DNA of 64,000 nucleotides from Nakamurella lactea DSM 19367 (lineage in GTDB: Bacteria > Actinomycetota > Actinomycetes > Mycobacteriales > Nakamurellaceae), in the NCBI RefSeq assembly GCF_000426645.1, contig NZ_AUFT01000008.1, forward strand, positions 124,001 through 188,000, written 5' to 3'. The notes under the pieces were generated by a model. It had not been told where the DNA came from and made no database searches. It saw only the letters and a program-made list of their open reading frames with translations. Shown here piece after piece: positions 60,101 through 64,000 of this stretch (position 1 is the stretch's first letter; each line of letters opens with the position of its first letter). Both the position numbers and the translations under genes were made by a program.

Positions 60101-60733
60101 TCAGCGCTTGGAGGCCCGGTAGCCGGCGGCGACTGCGTCGGCCTCCGTGGCGAAACACTCCTCGGGATTGGTCCGGTCGTAGAACTCGCCGCCCGGCACG
60201 TGATAGATCATGCTGTCGGCGTTGCCCTTGATCGGCGCCTCCGCCGGACAACTGCCGCCGCTCGGGGGTACTGGGCCGCCGTCCGCGACCTGTTGGGGTG
60301 CTTCGGCTTGTTGGGCTGCTGTGCCCTCGGCCGTCACCGTCACCTTGACGACCTGCTGCACGGTGCGGTCGACGGAGAGGGTCTTGGTGACCTGGTGGGT
60401 GACGGCGACCGTGGTCGGCACCCGGACCGTCTGCTCCCGCAGGACGGTGCTGGCCACCTCGACGGTCTTCGTCTTCGGGGTGGCCGCCTTCGCCTTTTGG
60501 GTGACGGTGACCGCTGCCAACGCCTTCGGCTGGGCGGATACGGTGACCGTCGAACCGGCCCCGGCCGCGGTATCGGTCGGTGCAGTGCCGCCACCGGCGG
60601 CGTTTCCGATCACCAACCCGACCACCAGGGTGCCGGTTGCTACCAGGCCTGCTCCGAGCCACGGACGCTTGCGTTTCGGCGGCGCCGCCGGGCGGTCGAA
60701 GTTGTACGGGCTCTGCGGGAGGTCTGCGGACAT
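60101..60733 (-). CDS. Membrane-anchored sunset-domain protein
   Basis: A 210-residue protein. After a short basic N-terminus (APPKRKRPWLGAGLVATGTL) comes one membrane helix, then a long Val/Thr/Lys-rich region that alternates T and V (STVTVSAQPKALAAVTVTQK), and a C-terminal sunset domain, CPAEAPIKGNADSMIYHVPG followed by EFYDRTNPEECFATEADAVA. The sunset/excalibur-like motif with conserved Cys pairs occurs in secreted nucleases and cell-surface proteins of Gram-positives. No nuclease domain is present here, so the domain probably serves as a surface ligand-binding or anchoring unit. Confidence 0.88.
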   Translation of the reverse strand: MSADLPQSPYNFDRPAAPPKRKRPWLGAGLVATGTLVVGLVIGNAAGGGTAPTDTAAGAGSTVTVSAQPKALAAVTVTQKAKAATPKTKTVEVASTVLREQTVRVPTTVAVTHQVTKTLSVDRTVQQVVKVTVTAEGTAAQQAEAPQQVADGGPVPPSGGSCPAEAPIKGNADSMIYHVPGGEFYDRTNPEECFATEADAVAAGYRASKR

Positions 60734-60872
60734 CAGGTAACCACCAGGTGACAGCGACGCCGGCTCCCCCGAAGAGACCGAACGGGACCTGATCAGTCTC
60801 GCGCACGCCTTCGTTGTCGTCGGTAACGAAGTCGCAACGGAGGGCGGCCGGCCGCCAGGGCACAATGGCGCG

Positions 60873-61460
60873 GTGAACCTCTCCGTCGTCCGCCTGCAGG
60901 TGCAACGATCACCGCTCAAGCCCGGCCGGGCTCCTCGCCGCTGGTACGACCCGACTCCACTGCAGCAAGTGGATGCACTCGAGATGAGCGACGACGGCGC
61001 GGTCGGCATCACCGCAGATGGAGAGCGGATCGTTGACGTGCATCACCGACACCATCCACAGACCAGGGACCCGCAGGGCCGCGGCGGGATCAGCGTGATG
61101 GGTACCGGCGACTACCGGGTGCTCCGGGAGCGGTACGGACCGCACCTGGTGGACGGGATTGCCGGCGAATCCGTGTTGGTGGACGCCGATCCTGGACTCG
61201 CTGGGATCGCTCTCCCCGACTCGATCGAGGTACAGGGCGCCGACGAAACCCTGGTGCTGCAGGACTTCCGGGTCGCCGACCCGTGCGTCGAGTTCACCCG
61301 GTTCTGCCTCCGGCTGCCCGCCTCCGCGCCGGTCGACGCCCGACTCAAGGAGACGCTGAAGGCGCTCGGCGACGGTGCCCGCGGCTATCGGGCCTGGGTC
61401 GCCGGTCGCGGCACCGTCCGGGTCGGCGATCGACTGCAGGTGCGGGAGCCGAGAGTCTGA
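60873..61460 (+). CDS. MOSC domain protein
   Basis: A 195-residue MOSC (molybdenum cofactor sulfurase C-terminal) domain protein. Features are LKPGRAPRRWYDPTPLQQVD, GIAGESVLVDADPGLAGIAL, and the conserved Cys motif RVADPCVEFTRFCLR. MOSC proteins are thought to carry sulfur to the molybdenum cofactor, which would fit with the Mo-oxidoreductase at 34207, although the genes are not adjacent. It starts with GTG at 60873 and is divergent from the sunset gene. Confidence 0.9.
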   Translation: MNLSVVRLQVQRSPLKPGRAPRRWYDPTPLQQVDALEMSDDGAVGITADGERIVDVHHRHHPQTRDPQGRGGISVMGTGDYRVLRERYGPHLVDGIAGESVLVDADPGLAGIALPDSIEVQGADETLVLQDFRVADPCVEFTRFCLRLPASAPVDARLKETLKALGDGARGYRAWVAGRGTVRVGDRLQVREPRV

Positions 61461-61526
61461 AACCCGTCGCCAGACGGGCAAGACCGGTCGCTCCGGGCCC
61501 GATTCGATCAACTGGCGACGGTTTTT
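61461..61526 (+). terminator. Hairpin with U-tract after the MOSC gene
   Basis: AACCCGTCGCCAG (61461-61473) pairs with CTGGCGACGGTT (61512-61523) with one bulge, followed by TTTTT (61522-61526). It begins directly after the MOSC stop. This is a classical rho-independent shape. The following ABC-F gene starts about 105 bases later. Confidence 0.75.
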
Positions 61527-61630
61527 CAGGCATCGCGTCTCCCGGCCTCCGGCCGTGACCACCCGGTCAACACGCCGCCCGACCGATACCCGGGTGACAA
61601 CCCTCGCCATGCGATGGAAGGCTCGGCACC

Positions 61631-63313
61631 GTGGGACACCTGGACATCAACTCCGTCAGCTTCGACCTGCCCGACGGCCGGCCGCTGCTCAACGACGTCA
61701 GCCTGCGGGTCGGTGAGGGCGCGAAGGTCGCGCTGATCGGTCCCAACGGGACCGGCAAGACCACGCTGAGCCGGATCGTCGCCGGCGACCTGCCGGTCGG
61801 TGACGGCGCCGTCACCCGGTCCGGCGGGCTCGGCGTGATGCCGCAGTTCATCGGGTCGGTGCGGGACGAGTCCACGGTTCGCGACCTGCTGATCTCCGTT
61901 GCCCCGCAGAAGATCCGGGCCGCAGCGGCAGAGATCGACCGGACCGAGCTGCTGATGATGGAGACCGAGGACGAAGCCACTCAGCTCGCCTACGCCCAGG
62001 CCCTTTCGGACTGGTCGGACGCGGGCGGGCACGACTTCGAGACCCTGTGGGACGTCTGCACCGTCGCGGCCATCGGTGTGCCCTTCGACCGGGCGCAGTA
62101 CCGCAGCGTCACCTCGTTGTCCGGCGGCGAACAGAAGCGGCTGGTGCTGCAGGCCCTGCTCCGCGGACCGGACGAGGTGTTGTTACTGGACGAACCGGAC
62201 AACTATCTGGACGTGCCGGCGAAGCGGGAGCTGGAGGAGACCCTGCTGGCGTCGCCGAAGACGATCCTGTTCATCAGCCACGACCGGGAACTGCTGGACC
62301 GGGTGGCCACCAGGATCGCCACCCTCGAGCCGGGTGCCGCCGGCAGCACCCTGTGGGTGCACGCCGGCCACTTCGCGACCTATCACCAGGCCCGCGCCGA
62401 CCGGTTCGCCCGGCTCGAAGAGATGCGTAAACGGTGGGACGAGGAACACGCGAAGCTGCGCGCCCTGGTGCTGATGTACAAGCAGAAAGCCGCCTACAAC
62501 TCGGATATGGCCTCTCGTTACCACTCGGCGCAGACCAGGATGGCGCGCTTCGAGGCGGCCGGGCCGCCGGAGGAGCAGCCCTTCCAGCAGCACGTCAAGA
62601 TGCGGTTGGTCGGCGGCCGGACGGCGAAGAGAGCCGTTGTCTGCCAACAACTCGAGCTCACCAGCCTGATGCAACCGTTCGATCTGGAGGTGTTCTTCGG
62701 CGAGCGGGTGACGGTGCTGGGCAGTAACGGGTCCGGTAAGTCGCACTTCCTGCGATTGCTCGCGGCCGGCGGCACGGACCCGGAGGCGGAACACGAACCG
62801 GTGGGCGACATCCGACCGGATCCGGTGGCCTGCACCGGATCTGCCAAGCTCGGGTCCCGGGTGCGGCCCGGCTGGTTCGCCCAGACCCATCAGCATCCGA
62901 GCCTGCAGGGCCGGACGTTGCTGGAGATCCTGCACCGCGGTGACGAGCACCGTCGCGGCCGGCCGCGGGAGGAGGCGGCCAGGGCGCTGGACCGCTACGA
63001 GCTGGCCAGGGCGAGCGAGCAGACCTTCGACTCGCTGTCCGGCGGACAGCAGGCCCGCTTCCAGATCCTGCTGCTGGAGCTGTCCGGGGCGACCATGTTG
63101 CTGCTCGACGAGCCGACGGACAACCTCGACCTGCACTCGGCCGAGGCGCTGGAGGCGGCCCTCGACGCGTTCGAGGGCACCGTGCTGGCGGTGACGCACG
63201 ACCGTTGGTTCGCCCGCGGATTCGACCGGCACCTGGTGTTCGGCAGCGACGGTCGGGTGTTCGAGTCCGACGAGCCGGTGTGGGACGAGAAGCGGGTGCG
63301 ACGCGACAGGTGA
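61631..63313 (+). CDS. ABC-F family ATP-binding protein
   Basis: A 560-residue protein with two ATPase domains and no membrane helices. First domain: LIGPNGTGKTTLSRI, LSGGEQKRLVLQALL, LLLDEPDNYLDV. Second domain: VLGSNGSGKSHFLRL, LSGGQQARFQILLLEL, LLLDEPTDNLDLH. The linker (EMRKRWDEEHAKLRALVLMY) is helical and charged, as in ABC-F proteins that act on ribosomes and in some cases give antibiotic resistance. No resistance-type leader is evident. The GTG at 61631 begins MGHLDINSVSFDLPDGRP. Confidence 0.93.
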   Translation: MGHLDINSVSFDLPDGRPLLNDVSLRVGEGAKVALIGPNGTGKTTLSRIVAGDLPVGDGAVTRSGGLGVMPQFIGSVRDESTVRDLLISVAPQKIRAAAAEIDRTELLMMETEDEATQLAYAQALSDWSDAGGHDFETLWDVCTVAAIGVPFDRAQYRSVTSLSGGEQKRLVLQALLRGPDEVLLLDEPDNYLDVPAKRELEETLLASPKTILFISHDRELLDRVATRIATLEPGAAGSTLWVHAGHFATYHQARADRFARLEEMRKRWDEEHAKLRALVLMYKQKAAYNSDMASRYHSAQTRMARFEAAGPPEEQPFQQHVKMRLVGGRTAKRAVVCQQLELTSLMQPFDLEVFFGERVTVLGSNGSGKSHFLRLLAAGGTDPEAEHEPVGDIRPDPVACTGSAKLGSRVRPGWFAQTHQHPSLQGRTLLEILHRGDEHRRGRPREEAARALDRYELARASEQTFDSLSGGQQARFQILLLELSGATMLLLDEPTDNLDLHSAEALEAALDAFEGTVLAVTHDRWFARGFDRHLVFGSDGRVFESDEPVWDEKRVRRDR

Positions 63314-63448
63314 CGGTCGGCGGTGGTCCGCGAACCGGCACGTCACCCGCGCGGACCCCACCTCCGCAGCGGTCGGGCCTCGGGGCCTCCGCGAATTTCC
63401 CCGGTCGGGGCGTCCCACGGTGGGCGAAGTTCGGCCACACTGGCACCC

Positions 63449-64000
63449 GTGGAGACCTATGACTTGCTGGTGATCGGTTCCGGACCCGCCGGGCAGAAGG
63501 CGGCCATCGCGGCGGCGAAGCTGGGCAAGCGCGCAGCGGTGATCGAACGACGGGACATGATCGGCGGTGTCTGCATCAACACCGGGACCATTCCGTCCAA
63601 GACGATGCGCGAGGCGGTGCTGTACCTGACCGGGATGACGCAGCGCGAGCTGTACGGCCAGTCGTACCGGCTCAAGGACGAAATCACCGTCAGCGATCTG
63701 TCCGCACGGACCAGGCACGTGGTCGACCGGGAGATCGACGTCATCCGGAATCAGTTGTCCCGCAACCGGGTTGCCCTGCTGCCGGGGATCGCCAGGTTCA
63801 TCTCGCCACACGAGCTGCGGATCGACGACGGCACCGGCGACGACCACCAGGTGTCCGCGGAGAAAATCGTCATCGCGGTCGGTACCAAGCCGGCCCGGCC
63901 GGCCAGCGTCGCCTTCGACGGGTCGACCATCGTGGATTCCGACCAGATCCTGGACATGGATCGGGTGCCGAACTCGATGGTGGTGGTCGGCGCCGGGGTG
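63449..64000 (+). CDS. sthA: Soluble NAD(P)+ transhydrogenase (SthA-like), 5' part
   Basis: The gene runs off the window end; 184 residues are visible. The FAD-binding motif is [24 protein letters not shown], and the disulfide-region motif is [19 protein letters not shown], with Thr replacing the second redox Cys, which is typical of the soluble transhydrogenase rather than of lipoamide dehydrogenase. The next pieces, [20 protein letters not shown] and [12 protein letters not shown], agree. The protein interconverts NADH and NADPH and would balance the membrane-bound PntAB also encoded here. It starts with GTG at 63449. Confidence 0.93.
   Translation, partial: METYDLLVIGSGPAGQKAAIAAAKLGKRAAVIERRDMIGGVCINTGTIPSKTMREAVLYLTGMTQRELYGQSYRLKDEITVSDLSARTRHVVDREIDVIRNQLSRNRVALLPGIARFISPHELRIDDGTGDDHQVSAEKIVIAVGTKPARPASVAFDGSTIVDSDQILDMDRVPNSMVVVGAGV

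Noticed and set aside
63449-64000. Dihydrolipoamide dehydrogenase instead of soluble transhydrogenase
   Set aside because: The redox motif reads [13 protein letters not shown]; the second Cys expected in lipoamide dehydrogenase is Thr, which fits SthA.

Overview
The window is 64 kb of very GC-rich DNA. Codon third positions are almost all G or C, GTG starts are common, coupled ATGA/GTGA gene overlaps are frequent, and two surface proteins end in LAxTG-type sorting signals. This fits a high-GC actinobacterium, perhaps of the Nakamurella/Frankineae kind; that placement is an inference from gene style, not a match. I found no rRNA, tRNA, CRISPR array, phage or insertion sequence.

Layout. 1-3.6 kb: end of an iron-siderophore uptake locus (binding protein, fused FecCD permease, siderophore-interacting reductase). 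3.8-7.1 kb: proVWX glycine betaine uptake operon with a strong terminator, then a collapsed vapBC toxin-antitoxin remnant. 7.4-10.3 kb (minus): MFS exporter, SigJ-type sigma factor and AhpD-like protein. 10.4-13.3 kb: two small DNA-binding proteins divergent from a two-domain PEP-synthase-like protein and a histidine phosphatase. 13.4-17.3 kb: pntAB transhydrogenase, with a 24-bp repeat array inside pntA and copies of the same element after pntB, then yqgE. 17.5-22.7 kb: Ig-like surface protein and a lipoprotein. 22.8-28.9 kb (minus): PQQ-type sugar dehydrogenase, a decayed sigma/anti-sigma pair, a zinc alcohol dehydrogenase, SseB, a crcB pair and an SdpI-like protein. 29-38.7 kb: DinB, small enzymes, a TetR/quinone-reductase pair, a molybdenum oxidoreductase-FNR-DUF6510 cluster, and TerB with a PLD protein. 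38.8-41.1 kb: DUF1203, a kinase, and an HTH regulator divergent from a 22-residue polylysine gene. 41.1-43.8 kb: three stacked tandem-repeat arrays and a RecQ-type helicase. 43.9-49.6 kb: small Arg-rich gene, LacI regulator, DUF559/AbiEi-like gene between two identical palindromic repeats, and leuS behind a Leu-codon leader peptide. 49.7-53.6 kb: SDR, aldo/keto reductase, DUF4267, TetR, nitrilase. 53.9-59.1 kb: 1731-residue surface protein with about 14 Ig-like repeats. 59.1-64 kb: aldo/keto reductase, sunset-domain protein, MOSC protein, ABC-F ATPase and the start of sthA.

Most genes are ordinary chromosomal housekeeping or stress genes. The parts most worth a second look are the polylysine microgene and the TCAAC-N5-GTTGA operators it shares with the PEP-synthase-like locus, the leuS leader, the double lesion in the sigma/anti-sigma pair, and the palindromic repeats that lie between and, in pntA, inside genes.
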